NCBI RefSeq assembly: GCF_049943335.1
Contig: NZ_JBNFVY010000001.1
Coordinates: 124,001-188,000 of the forward strand
DNA length: 64,000 nucleotides
Origin: JBNFVY01 sp049943335
Lineage (GTDB): Bacteria; Pseudomonadota; Alphaproteobacteria; Rhodobacterales; Rhodobacteraceae
Direction: 5' to 3'
This document shows positions 32,757-41,033 of this stretch, in pieces. Made by a program: the position numbers and the translations under genes. Position 1 is the stretch's first letter. Every line of letters begins with the position of its first letter. Under the pieces are notes generated by a model, which had not been told where the DNA came from, searched no databases, and worked only from the letters and a program-made list of their open reading frames with translations.

Positions 32757-33733
32757 CACACCGAAGCTGCGGCGATCCGGTCCATAGCGCGGACCAGTTC
32801 CGCCGATATCCCAGGCTCGCTCAGGGCATGGCCTGCACGCGGCACAAAGCGCATGCGCGATGCTGGCCACGTCTTGTGCAGGGCATAGGCGGACTGTGGC
32901 GGGCAGATCATGTCGTATCGCCCCTGGATGATATCGCCGGGAATGTGGGCGATACGGTCCATGTCCTGAAGGATCTGACCGTCTTCGCGCAAGAACCCTT
33001 TGTTGACGAAATAGTGGTTTTCCAGACGCGCAAAAGCCCGGGCATAGTGGGGCGGGCTTTCGCCGCCATGCCCGTCACTTCCGATCGCTGCCAATGCATT
33101 TTCCCACATCGACCAGGCCCGTGCGTAAGTAGCTTCGTCATTCGGCACGCCGCTGAACAAACGTTTGTGATACGCGGAAATCAGGTCTCCGTGCTCTTGG
33201 GCAGGAATCAGGTCGGTGAACCGGGCCCACAAATCCGGCCAGAACTTGCCGGCCCCTCCACCATAGAACCAGTCCAGCTCGCTCTGGGTCATGAGGAAAA
33301 CCCCGCGCAGAACCAGGTGGCGCGCGCGTTCGGGATGGGTCTGTGCATAGACCAGCGAAAGCGTGGCGCCCCAACTGCCACCAAAGACGACCCATTTGTC
33401 GATCCCCAGTTTCTCGCGAATCTGTTCAATGTCGCCGACAAGATGCCAGGTGGTGTTGCTGTCTACGCTTGCGTGCGGCGTGGACCGTCCACATCCCCGT
33501 TGATCGAACAGGACGATACGAAAAACTTCCGGATTGAAATAGCGCCGCATCGCCGGGCTACAGCCACCGCCGGGCCCACCATGCAGCACGACAACCGGCA
33601 CCCCGTCGGGCCGTCCGCACTGTTCGACATAGACCTTATGGCCATCGCCCACATCGATCATTTGCTGGTCGAACGGGGCGGTTTGCGGGTACAGAAAGTC
33701 CTGCGCGCTTTTGGGGTCTGCGAATTTGTCCAT
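32756..33733 (-). CDS. pip: Proline iminopeptidase (prolyl aminopeptidase)
   Basis: A 325-residue alpha/beta hydrolase of peptidase family S33. It has the oxyanion segment VVLHGGPGGGCSPAMRRYF, FDQRGCGRS, and the nucleophile serine in VFGGSWGATL; the acid and histidine lie near QGRYDMICP and PRAGHALSEPG. It removes N-terminal proline from peptides in the cytoplasm. The start ATG at 33733 is family-like (YPQTAPFDQQMIDVGDGHKV follows). It is divergent from ubiG, 64 bases away. Confidence 0.93.
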   Translation of the reverse strand: MDKFADPKSAQDFLYPQTAPFDQQMIDVGDGHKVYVEQCGRPDGVPVVVLHGGPGGGCSPAMRRYFNPEVFRIVLFDQRGCGRSTPHASVDSNTTWHLVGDIEQIREKLGIDKWVVFGGSWGATLSLVYAQTHPERARHLVLRGVFLMTQSELDWFYGGGAGKFWPDLWARFTDLIPAQEHGDLISAYHKRLFSGVPNDEATYARAWSMWENALAAIGSDGHGGESPPHYARAFARLENHYFVNKGFLREDGQILQDMDRIAHIPGDIIQGRYDMICPPQSAYALHKTWPASRMRFVPRAGHALSEPGISAELVRAMDRIAAASV

Positions 33734-33797
33734 GTTCGATCTATATAGTGGGCAACGGCGTAGTTCCATCACAGGCGCTACGAAAAAAGGAAGCCAG

Positions 33798-34547
33798 ATG
33801 ACCCAGAGCCAGATCCAGACCACGGTTGATCCGTCCGAAGTCGCGAAATTCGAAGCAATGGCAGCGGAATGGTGGGATCCGACCGGCAAATTCAAACCGC
33901 TCCACATGATGAACCCGGTGCGGCTGGATTATATCTGTGACCAGATCGCCGCAGAATTCGGACGGGACCGCACCCAAGACCAACCTTTTGCGGGGATTCG
34001 ACTGTTGGATATCGGGTGCGGCGGTGGGCTGTTGTCCGAACCCATGGCGCGACTTGGCGCCAGCGTGGTGGGCGCCGATGCGGCAGAACGCAACATCCCG
34101 GTCGCGCAGGTTCATGCGGAAAAATCCGGCCTGGACATCGATTATCGGTGCATCACGGCCGAAGAACTGGCCGCGGCGGGCGAACAGTTCGACGTTGTCC
34201 TCAACATGGAGGTGGTTGAACATGTTGCGGATCCGCTTGCGTACCTTACGGCCTGTCAGCAATTGCTAAAGCCGGGCGGCTTAATGATTGCCTCGACCAT
34301 CAATCGCAATCCCAAAAGCTACGCGATGGCCATTTTCGGCGCCGAAGTCGTCATGCGCTGGTTGCCGCGCGGAACACACGACTGGTCCAAGTTCATCACC
34401 CCGGACGAACTGTTCGACCTGATCGAAAAAGCTGGACTTTCACCGGTTGACCGCAAGGGGTTCGTATTCAACCCTGTTTCTTGGCAATGGAGCGTTACTG
34501 CCCGTGATCTGTCGGTCAACTACGTCACGACAAGCATCAAAAACTAA
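33798..34547 (+). CDS. ubiG: Ubiquinone biosynthesis O-methyltransferase UbiG
   Basis: A 249-residue methyltransferase. The SAM loop is LLDIGCGGGLLSEPMARLG, followed by VVGADAAERNI and VLNMEVVEHVADPLAYL. The N-terminal EVAKFEAMAAEWWDPTGKFK is diagnostic for UbiG. It makes both O-methylations of ubiquinone. The ATG at 33798 has AAGGAAG just upstream. Its stop interlocks with the convergent marR stop in the bases CTAA (34544-34547). Confidence 0.96.
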   Translation: MTQSQIQTTVDPSEVAKFEAMAAEWWDPTGKFKPLHMMNPVRLDYICDQIAAEFGRDRTQDQPFAGIRLLDIGCGGGLLSEPMARLGASVVGADAAERNIPVAQVHAEKSGLDIDYRCITAEELAAAGEQFDVVLNMEVVEHVADPLAYLTACQQLLKPGGLMIASTINRNPKSYAMAIFGAEVVMRWLPRGTHDWSKFITPDELFDLIEKAGLSPVDRKGFVFNPVSWQWSVTARDLSVNYVTTSIKN

Positions 34548-34984
34548 TCCTCGCCAAGGCGAATCCGCAATTCGCGCAAGACAGGAAGGGCGGCGCGCAC
34601 CTTGTCCCCGCCGATCGCTTCAACGACTTCCCCGATGATCGGCGTAATTGCCTGAAGCGCGGCTTCACGCGCCGCACGTCCAGCAGGTGAAATAGACACG
34701 AATTTGCGCCGTGCATCGTCCCAATCGGGGCGCACGTGCACATGACCAGCCCACTCAAGCTTGTTCAGCGTGTTTGTCATCGCCCCGCGCGTGACGTGAA
34801 ATGTCTTGGCCAATTGCGCAGGGGATCGTTCTTCGTTCGCACGCGCCAGATGATTGAGAACCGAAAAGTGACTCAGTTCCATGGCTTTGGGCAGAGCTTT
34901 CGACAACCGGTTGCGCGCCAATTGATCAGCCATGAACACTTCGGAAAACAATGCAACGGCAAGAGGATCGTTTTCCTCGCTCAT
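34544..34984 (-). CDS. MarR-family transcriptional regulator
   Basis: A 146-residue winged-helix regulator. The DNA-binding helix lies in SPAQLAKTFHVTRGAMTNTL and the wing in RPDWDDARRKFVSISPAGRAA. The N- and C-terminal helices would form the dimer interface. The regulated genes and ligand are unknown; it may act on its own operon. Its start overlaps the stop of the upstream amidase (ATGA), and it is the last gene of a grxC-amidase-marR unit. Confidence 0.88.
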   Translation of the reverse strand: MSEENDPLAVALFSEVFMADQLARNRLSKALPKAMELSHFSVLNHLARANEERSPAQLAKTFHVTRGAMTNTLNKLEWAGHVHVRPDWDDARRKFVSISPAGRAAREAALQAITPIIGEVVEAIGGDKVRAALPVLRELRIRLGED

Positions 34985-35796
34985 GTTTCGAACTCCACGT
35001 CGTGGGTAAGCGACGGTATGCGCCGGCGGGCAGCGCTGACCATTTCCATATCAATATCCACAATGTAGACGCCCGGATCGGTACCTGCATCCAACATCAC
35101 GTCCCCCCAAGGCGACACCACCATGCTGTGCCCATAGGTTGACCGGCCTTTGCTGTTGTCCCCCGATTGCGCGGGCGCAACCACGAAACAGCCCGTTTCA
35201 ATTGCACGCGCCTGAAGTAGCGGCTGCCAATGGGCTTGCCCCGTTGTGCGGGAAAAGGCCGCCGGAATCGCAAGCAACTGCGCGCCAGCCTGCGCCAAAG
35301 CCCGATAAAGATACGGGAAACGAATGTCGTAACATATGCTCAGTCCGATCGTTGCAAAGCCTGCGTCATGCCAAACCAATTTGTTGCCCGGTCGGTATCC
35401 GGCAGATTCGCGATAGCTTTCGGTATCGGAAATCGTCACATCGAACATGTGCATTTTGTCGTAGGTCGCGGCCACGGCACCAGTCGGCGAAATCAGGAAA
35501 GACCGGTTCGCGAAACGGCCATCCGGATCATCGGTCTTGAGAGCGAGCGATCCGATCAACAACCAGATCCCAAGTTCCGCCGCCAAGCGTTTCATCGCTG
35601 CAAGCGTCTGGTCGTCTTTTTCGGATTGAAGCACCAAAATCTGGTGCTTGCGGCTTGCCGAGACACAGTTTGTCACTTCAGGCGTCACGACAAAGTCCGC
35701 GCCCTGCGCCGCGGCGTCGCGGACCAAGGCGCTGACCGTTTTCAAGTTCTGGGACGGATCATCCCCCGAGCATAACTGGATCAGCGCCGTCTTCAT
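34981..35796 (-). CDS. Nitrilase-superfamily amidohydrolase (Nit1/Nit2-like)
   Basis: A 271-residue carbon-nitrogen hydrolase with the Glu-Lys-Cys triad: Glu in FVVTPEVTN, Lys in AATYDKMHMFDV, and Cys in GLSICYDIRFPYLYRAL. These blocks match the Nit subgroup, whose members hydrolyse deaminated glutathione. Its neighbour three bases upstream is a glutaredoxin, which fits glutathione chemistry, though the substrate remains inferred. Confidence 0.87.
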   Translation of the reverse strand: MKTALIQLCSGDDPSQNLKTVSALVRDAAAQGADFVVTPEVTNCVSASRKHQILVLQSEKDDQTLAAMKRLAAELGIWLLIGSLALKTDDPDGRFANRSFLISPTGAVAATYDKMHMFDVTISDTESYRESAGYRPGNKLVWHDAGFATIGLSICYDIRFPYLYRALAQAGAQLLAIPAAFSRTTGQAHWQPLLQARAIETGCFVVAPAQSGDNSKGRSTYGHSMVVSPWGDVMLDAGTDPGVYIVDIDMEMVSAARRRIPSLTHDVEFET

Positions 35797-35799
35797 CGG

Positions 35800-36057
35800 T
35801 CAACTCGCCAGAAGGTCGTCGAGCTTGCCCTCGCGTTCGAGCTTGGCAATATCGTCAAACCCCCCAACATGCGTTTCACCGATAAAGATCTGCGGCACGG
35901 TATGCCGGCCATTCGCACGCTGCATCATTTCAGCCCGCAAGGAAGGATCTGCCATCACGTCGAAGTCAGTGTAGGCTTGGCTTTTTTCATCCAGCAACCG
36001 CTTGGCGGCGATGCAGTAGGGACAGATCGGGGTCGTATAGAGTTCTACGGTTGCCAT
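35800..36057 (-). CDS. grxC: Glutaredoxin 3
   Basis: An 85-residue dithiol glutaredoxin with active site CPYC (in TTPICPYCIAAKRLL), the cis-proline motif TVPQIFIG and the glutathione-binding GGFDDI. It reduces disulfides and mixed glutathione disulfides in the cytoplasm. It is three bases upstream of the Nit-like amidase gene and 34 bases after comF on the same strand. Confidence 0.95.
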   Translation of the reverse strand: MATVELYTTPICPYCIAAKRLLDEKSQAYTDFDVMADPSLRAEMMQRANGRHTVPQIFIGETHVGGFDDIAKLEREGKLDDLLAS

Positions 36058-36091
36058 TAGATTTCCTTTCGATTGCGCGGACTATATCGAT

Positions 36092-36817
36092 TTAGGAAAC
36101 CTTCGCAACGCGCGCCACCACAGCCACAGACACCCGGTTTGCACCGTTTTCCAGACAGACCTTTGTGCACGCGTCCAGTGTGGCGCCAGTCGTCATGACA
36201 TCGTCGATCAGTATCACGTGCCGCCCGGCTAGCTTTAGTTTGGTGCGGGGATTGAGCGCAAATGCCCCCTCAAGCACCGACGCCCGGGCCGCGCGATCCA
36301 TGTCTTTCATCATTTCGCCATGCCTGACCCGCGTAAGCAGGTTTGGGACCATCGGGACACCAAGCTGTTTGGCAGCCACACGTGCAATAAGTTCCGATTG
36401 ATTGTAGCCTCGCTTCAGGCGCCTCAGCCAGTGAAGCGGTACGGGGACAAGCACGCTGGTATCTGAAACAAGATCCGTGCAGGCGCTGGCGACCCACTGC
36501 CCCAGGGCCGTAGCTACGTCCGATTGTCCCGAATGTTTGATGGCCAGAATGACACGGCGCGACGTCCCTGAATACAGGGTTGCCGCCCGCCCATGATCCC
36601 ACCGGCGTGGCACCGAAGTGCACTGATCACAAAGCGTAGGTGCATCGTCCGCGTCGCCGGGCAAAGGGGCTGCACATTGATCACAACAAAGACCCGAAAG
36701 AAAAACCGCGTTGCGACGACAAGGCCCGCAAAGCGCACCCTCTTCGGCGACAATCTCGTTGCACGATATGCAATGAGGCGGGTAGAGAACCCTGACGATA
36801 TCCTTCAACTGAGCCAT
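36092..36817 (-). CDS. comF: ComF-family phosphoribosyltransferase-like protein
   Basis: A 241-residue protein. The N terminus has zinc-finger-like cysteines (HCISCNEI, ALCGPCRR, CCDQCAAP, LCDQCTS). The C-terminal PRTase domain has the PRPP loop VILIDDVMTTGATLDAC and the RGYNQSELIA motif. The family is needed for DNA uptake in naturally competent bacteria and otherwise has a loosely defined role. It is divergent from a methyltransferase gene with 33 bases between starts. Confidence 0.9.
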   Translation of the reverse strand: MAQLKDIVRVLYPPHCISCNEIVAEEGALCGPCRRNAVFLSGLCCDQCAAPLPGDADDAPTLCDQCTSVPRRWDHGRAATLYSGTSRRVILAIKHSGQSDVATALGQWVASACTDLVSDTSVLVPVPLHWLRRLKRGYNQSELIARVAAKQLGVPMVPNLLTRVRHGEMMKDMDRAARASVLEGAFALNPRTKLKLAGRHVILIDDVMTTGATLDACTKVCLENGANRVSVAVVARVAKVS

Positions 36818-36850
36818 GCACTGGCCTTTACGCCTATCGAGCCCATATCA

Positions 36851-37684
36851 ATGCCGCAACCACCCCGCCTGACTGATCGCGTGGCTCTGATGCGCAATCG
36901 TCAGCGCGCAACAGGGGATGCCATGTTCCTATGCGATGTCGTCGCCGATGAACTGCATGATCGCCTCACTGTGGTTAAAAAGTCGTTCACCGAAATGGCA
37001 ATCGTAAGCGGAATGCCAAAGTACTGGGGGCAGTTCTTTCCCAATGCCAAGGCGGTTCTGGATGAAGAAACCCTTGCGCTCGATGAAGGCGCGCATGATC
37101 TGGTTGTCCACGCGATGGGCCTGCATTGGGCCAACGATCCAGTCGGCCAGTTGATTCAGGCGCGCCGCGCGCTCAGACCAGACGGGTTGTTTCTGGGGGC
37201 GATGTACGGGGGACAAACCCTGCACGAATTGCGTGCCTGTCTGGGTCAGGCCGAAGCCGAGCTGACGGGTGGCCTGACACCGCGGGTCGCACCGATGGCC
37301 GAATTGCGCGACATCGGTGGCTTGCTGCAACGGGCCGGATTCGCGCTACCGGTTACCGACAACCTTGTGCAAACCGTGACATATCAATCCCCCCTGCACC
37401 TTATGCGCGACCTGCGTGCAATGGGCGAATCAAACGCACTGGCTGGCCGGCGAAGGACGATGTCGGCGAAATCGATTTTCGCAAGGGCGGCGCAGATCTA
37501 TTCAGAGAATTTCATGGCAGAAGGCGGCCGGATTGAGGCGACGTTCGAAGTGATCTTTCTGACTGGCTGGTCACCCGGCCCGAACCAACCCCAGCCCTTG
37601 CGTCCGGGATCTGCGACCGCGCGACTGGCGGACGCATTGGGTGTTTCCGAAACACCACTTAGTGTTGACGGCGAACCAGACTGA
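36851..37684 (+). CDS. SAM-dependent methyltransferase, NDUFAF5/BioC-like
   Basis: A 277-residue protein that begins PQPPRLTDRVALMRNRQRA and carries HDLVVHAMGLHWANDPVGQL, LRPDGLFLGAMYGGQTL and QSPLHLMRDLRAMGESNAL. These match the alphaproteobacterial and mitochondrial NDUFAF5 group, related to BioC, in which the human member hydroxylates a complex I subunit. The SAM glycine loop is poorly conserved, in line with that group. The ATG at 36851 gives a family-like N terminus; a frame to 36593 would lie over comF. The next gene, 51 bases on, is hemH. Confidence 0.82.
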   Translation: MPQPPRLTDRVALMRNRQRATGDAMFLCDVVADELHDRLTVVKKSFTEMAIVSGMPKYWGQFFPNAKAVLDEETLALDEGAHDLVVHAMGLHWANDPVGQLIQARRALRPDGLFLGAMYGGQTLHELRACLGQAEAELTGGLTPRVAPMAELRDIGGLLQRAGFALPVTDNLVQTVTYQSPLHLMRDLRAMGESNALAGRRRTMSAKSIFARAAQIYSENFMAEGGRIEATFEVIFLTGWSPGPNQPQPLRPGSATARLADALGVSETPLSVDGEPD

Positions 37685-37735
37685 TCCGACTTTCGCGCGC
37701 CGGCGTACAGACAAAAAGAAACAAGGACACAGAAA

Positions 37736-38788
37736 ATGACCGTTGATGCCACCTGTCCCGCGCATGCCCCAACAGATCACCCCAAAGTGCCCCGCGAGAA
37801 AGTTGGCGTCTTGCTTGCCAACCTGGGAACGCCAGACGACACCAGTTATTGGAAAATGCGACGCTATTTGAACGAATTCCTGTCGGACAAACGTGTCATC
37901 GACTACCCGGCATGGAAATGGCAGCCGATCCTTCAGGGGATTGTTTTGTCGACCCGCCCGTTCAAGTCAGGGGCGGCCTACAAGACAATCTGGAATGAAG
38001 CAAAAGACGAAAGCCCCTTGATGACGATCACGCGGGATCAGACGACCAAGATCGAATCGGTGCTGAAAGCGAAGTTCGGCGACGATATATTGGTGGATTT
38101 TTGCATGCGGTATGGCAATCCATCCACCAAAGACAAGCTGCGCCACCTTATCAAGAACGGATGCACCAGGATCGTCTTTTTTCCACTTTATCCGCAGTAC
38201 GCTGGCGCGACGACCGCCACCGCCAACGATCAGTTCTTTCGCGCTTTGATGGACGAAAAGTGGCAACCTGCGGTGCGTACTGTTCCGCGCTATTTTGACA
38301 ATCCGGCTTACATCGATGCCTTGGCGCAATCGGTCGAACGTGGGTACGCATCAGCCGCGCATCAACCGGATATCCTGATCTGCTCGTACCACGGATTGCC
38401 ATTCCGATATTTGACCGAAGGCGATCCGTATCATTGCCAATGCCAAAAAACGACAAGGCTGCTCAAAGAGCGTCTTGGGTGGGACGACAGCCAGATCATG
38501 ACAACTTTTCAGTCGAAATTCGGTCCCGAAGAATGGCTGCAGCCCTATACCGTCGAAGAGGTCGCGCGACAGGCGGAAGCGGGAAACAAGTCCATCGCAG
38601 TCATCGCGCCTGCGTTTTCAGCCGATTGCATTGAAACACTTGAAGAAATTAACGAAGAGATTCGCGAAAGCTTCGAAGAAGCCGGCGGCGAACATTTCAC
38701 CTATATTCCGTGCCTGAATGACGATGACGCGCATATCGATGCTCTTGTCGGTACCATCGAAGATAACCTCAAAGGCTGGCTGAACTGA
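37736..38788 (+). CDS. hemH: Ferrochelatase
   Basis: A 350-residue enzyme inserting Fe2+ into protoporphyrin IX, the last step of haem synthesis. It has KVGVLLANLGTPDDTSYWKM, the active-site histidine in ICSYHGLPFRYL, and the acidic GGEHFTYIPCLNDD near the C terminus. A cysteine cluster (HCQCQKT) recalls families with an iron-sulfur cluster, but I cannot confirm one. AAGGA lies about nine bases before the ATG. A palindromic terminator follows by 19 bases. Confidence 0.96.
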   Translation: MTVDATCPAHAPTDHPKVPREKVGVLLANLGTPDDTSYWKMRRYLNEFLSDKRVIDYPAWKWQPILQGIVLSTRPFKSGAAYKTIWNEAKDESPLMTITRDQTTKIESVLKAKFGDDILVDFCMRYGNPSTKDKLRHLIKNGCTRIVFFPLYPQYAGATTATANDQFFRALMDEKWQPAVRTVPRYFDNPAYIDALAQSVERGYASAAHQPDILICSYHGLPFRYLTEGDPYHCQCQKTTRLLKERLGWDDSQIMTTFQSKFGPEEWLQPYTVEEVARQAEAGNKSIAVIAPAFSADCIETLEEINEEIRESFEEAGGEHFTYIPCLNDDDAHIDALVGTIEDNLKGWLN

Positions 38789-38807
38789 TCGAAAATGCGC
38801 TAAAGAA

Positions 38808-38837
38808 AAAGGGCGATCGCATATGCGATCGCCCTTT
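38808..38837. terminator. Bidirectional terminator, perfect 30-base palindrome
   Basis: AAAGGGCGATCGCAT (38808-38822) and its exact complement (38823-38837) make an uninterrupted palindrome flanked by As on the left and Ts on the right. It lies between hemH and the convergent small secreted protein gene and can end both. Confidence 0.85.
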
Positions 38838-38862
38838 CAAATTCAAACTGACTGGCGTCAGA

Positions 38863-39048
38863 TTAGTTGGAAGCGATAGCTGCAGCAACCAGAGCCAGGA
38901 TCAGCAGGGGCACGATAACGCCACCAGCCGACGAACCAGCGGTCTCTTCAACGATGACCGGAGCTTCGATGATGGGTGCGTCGTAGCCACCAGCAACAGC
39001 GGCAGTGCCGAAAGCGGCCAGAGCAGCAGCGAGAGCAAGCTTTTTCAT
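38863..39048 (-). CDS. Small secreted/membrane peptide of 61 residues
   Basis: The protein has a classical signal peptide (MKKLALAAALAAFGTAAVAG), a short Pro/Glu linker (DAPIIEAPVIVEET) and a C-terminal hydrophobic segment (GGVIVPLLILALVAAAIA). It would be exported and anchored in the inner membrane by its tail. GGAGG lies a few bases before the ATG at 39048; the longer frame to 39156 is not supported. Homologues in this group are often mislabelled ferrochelatase because they sit next to hemH. Function unknown. Confidence 0.75.
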   Translation of the reverse strand: MKKLALAAALAAFGTAAVAGGYDAPIIEAPVIVEETAGSSAGGVIVPLLILALVAAAIASN

Positions 39049-39192
39049 ATTCAAATCCTCCAGGATTAAACCGGTCGCCATAAAGAGGTGGACGCCGGAC
39101 AGTACTGTACCTCGTAATTTCTTATATGCAGCTAACCTGCCGAATTGCAAACGCAACTTTCGTGTGGTTTCGGCAAACTCGTGCGGATGTCG

Positions 39193-39792
39193 TCAAATTA
39201 GCAACACTTGTGTTCCGACCTTGGCCAAGCTGAAAAGCTCTTCAATGTGTTCATTATAGAGCCCGATACACCCGTTCGAAGAACGCCGGCCGATTTTGCG
39301 CGTATCGTGCGTTCCGTGGATCCGATAATACTGCCAAGACAGGTACAGGGCATGCGTGCCCAGCGGATTATCTGGACCCGGACCGACGAAATCGGGCCAG
39401 TCCGGATTGCGCTGTTTCATCGCTGGGGTCGGGGCCCAGCTTGGCCCTTCGACCTTGCGAATCACGCTTGTTCGGCCAAGGCGCGTCAAATCTTCGCTCA
39501 GTGGAACCGAAGTTGGGTAAAGCTTGTAGATTGTTTGGTCTTCGTTCCAATAATGCAGCGCTCGCGAGGCCGTATCGACCAGGATCGCACCGTTGCGAAG
39601 GGAATCGAAGTAAGGGTGCCAATCCAGCGAACGAAAGCTGGACATGTTCCGGCGCACCGTTTGTGACACGTCCGCTTCGACCTCAGTGGTGCCGTCGGTT
39701 TGCGCCAGTGCCGGAAACGCGGTGCCTGCACCCAGTGCTGCTGCGCTGCCCAGGAAGCAACGGCGATTCATGTGTGTGATTCTGTCAGTCAT
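39193..39792 (-). CDS. L,D-transpeptidase-like (YkuD) protein with Tat signal
   Basis: A 199-residue protein. The start at 39792 has GGAGTA upstream; residues 8-30 carry a twin-arginine signal (MNRRCFLGSAAALGAGTAF). The YkuD domain includes ILVDTASRALHYWNEDQTIY, PLGTHALYLSWQYYRIHGT and the catalytic SSNGCIGLYNEHIEEL. In most family members an arginine follows the Cys-Ile/Val pair (GCIR); here it is glycine. The family makes 3-3 peptidoglycan cross-links or attaches proteins to peptidoglycan. It is one of two such genes around the CAP-domain lipoprotein. Confidence 0.85.
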   Translation of the reverse strand: MTDRITHMNRRCFLGSAAALGAGTAFPALAQTDGTTEVEADVSQTVRRNMSSFRSLDWHPYFDSLRNGAILVDTASRALHYWNEDQTIYKLYPTSVPLSEDLTRLGRTSVIRKVEGPSWAPTPAMKQRNPDWPDFVGPGPDNPLGTHALYLSWQYYRIHGTHDTRKIGRRSSNGCIGLYNEHIEELFSLAKVGTQVLLI

Positions 39793-39954
39793 GTGCTCGC
39801 TACTCCGAAAAATGCAAATGCGTTGTACGATATATTGCGCCACAGCCTCAGTCGCAAATCAAACTGCCGTCAAATCTTCGGGTTGTGGTGATGCCGTTTG
39901 ATCCCAGTGTGCCAAACGGCTAGAGGAAGGGAACCGAATTGTATTGGATGTGGA

Positions 39955-40467
39955 ATGCGACTTTCAGTTCTCTTGGTCTTGGCAACCGCAGTGATGACGG
40001 CATGCGCAGCGCCGCCGCCGCCATCGTCTTTGGGCGCTGATGGCAAACCACTGCCGAAGCTTTACCGCATCCGGCCCAGCGACACGAACAAGATACAGAT
40101 CCGCATGTTGGATTCGATTAACGCCCTGCGTGCCGCTTCTGGCGCGACGGCGTTGTCCTATTCGGCCGAGTTGAACGCAGCCGCAGCCACTCATTCGCGC
40201 GATATGTCGGTTCAAAATCGCCCCTGGCATTTCGGATCCGATGGATCGTCGCCATTGGATCGCGTCAAGCGAACCGGGTATCCGGGCCAGTTGTTGGGCG
40301 AAAACATCTCGGAAACCTATGAGACCGAACTGGAAACCCTGGCAGCCTGGATGGAGCAACCCGATACGCGGAACGTGATCTTGGATCCGGCAGCGCGCAA
40401 CATGGGCTTTGAATGGTTCCAAGAGCCAAATGGCAAAATCTGGTGGACGCTGATTACAGGCAGCTGA
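39955..40467 (+). CDS. CAP-domain (SCP-like) lipoprotein
   Basis: A 170-residue protein with a lipoprotein signal (SVLLVLATAVMTAC, cysteine about residue 18), a proline-rich stretch and a CAP domain: ALRAASGATALSYSAELNAA, ATHSRDMSVQNRPWHFGSDG, GENISETYE, and the C-terminal FEWFQEPNGKIWWTLITG. Bacterial CAP proteins are secreted or envelope-bound; their activity is mostly unknown. The ATG at 39955 lacks a strong binding site. Its stop lies three bases before the stop of the convergent L,D-transpeptidase gene. Confidence 0.83.
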   Translation: MRLSVLLVLATAVMTACAAPPPPSSLGADGKPLPKLYRIRPSDTNKIQIRMLDSINALRAASGATALSYSAELNAAAATHSRDMSVQNRPWHFGSDGSSPLDRVKRTGYPGQLLGENISETYETELETLAAWMEQPDTRNVILDPAARNMGFEWFQEPNGKIWWTLITGS

Positions 40468-40470
40468 TCT

Positions 40471-40977
40471 TCATGCGTTCAAGTGAATGATCGTGCCATC
40501 GGTCACCATGGCATAAATTTCTTCGATTTCTTGATCTTTGACCGCGATGCAGCCAGCGGTCCAATCCCGCTTGCCAGTCCCGTTCTTGCCGTTCGTGCCG
40601 TGAATAAAGATATCGCCGCCCGCGCTTTTCCCTTGCGCTTGTGCGAAAGCGACATCCGTTTTGCTCGGGTAGGAAATTCCAAGTGATAGGTGAAATTCCG
40701 ACGATGGGTTTCGCCGATTGATGAAATACGCGCCCTCGGGCGTGCGGCCATCGCCTTCGAACTGCTTGTGCCCCTCGGGTGCAAACCCCAGAGCAATATC
40801 ATAACTTTTCAACACGGAATTTTGATGCATCAGGTAAATGCGCCGCTGCCCCTTCTGCACGACAACACGGGTCACTTCGGGGCCACTGTAGCTCTTGAAC
40901 TTTGAAGCACAGGCCGACAGCCCGCTTGCAACCAGTCCAAAAAGAAAAAGCCTGCGTCCAAACATGGTTCTGCTCAT
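40471..40977 (-). CDS. L,D-transpeptidase-like (YkuD) lipoprotein
   Basis: A 168-residue protein with a lipoprotein signal (RRLFLFGLVASGLSAC) and a YkuD domain: VVVQKGQRRIYLMHQ, IALGFAPEGHKQFEGDGRTP, the catalytic histidine in DIFIHGTNGK and the catalytic cysteine in DWTAGCIAVKDQEIEEIY. As in the neighbour at 39193, the residue after GCI is not arginine (here alanine), a pattern also found in the ErfK-like 'murein transpeptidase-related' group. I chose the ATG at 40977; the binding site is weak. It probably acts on peptidoglycan in the periplasm. Confidence 0.85.
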   Translation of the reverse strand: MSRTMFGRRLFLFGLVASGLSACASKFKSYSGPEVTRVVVQKGQRRIYLMHQNSVLKSYDIALGFAPEGHKQFEGDGRTPEGAYFINRRNPSSEFHLSLGISYPSKTDVAFAQAQGKSAGGDIFIHGTNGKNGTGKRDWTAGCIAVKDQEIEEIYAMVTDGTIIHLNA

Positions 40978-41033
40978 ATCGTTTTTCGTGCTTTTTACAC
41001 TGCAATCATGCAATCAAGAAACGGTAAATTTGT

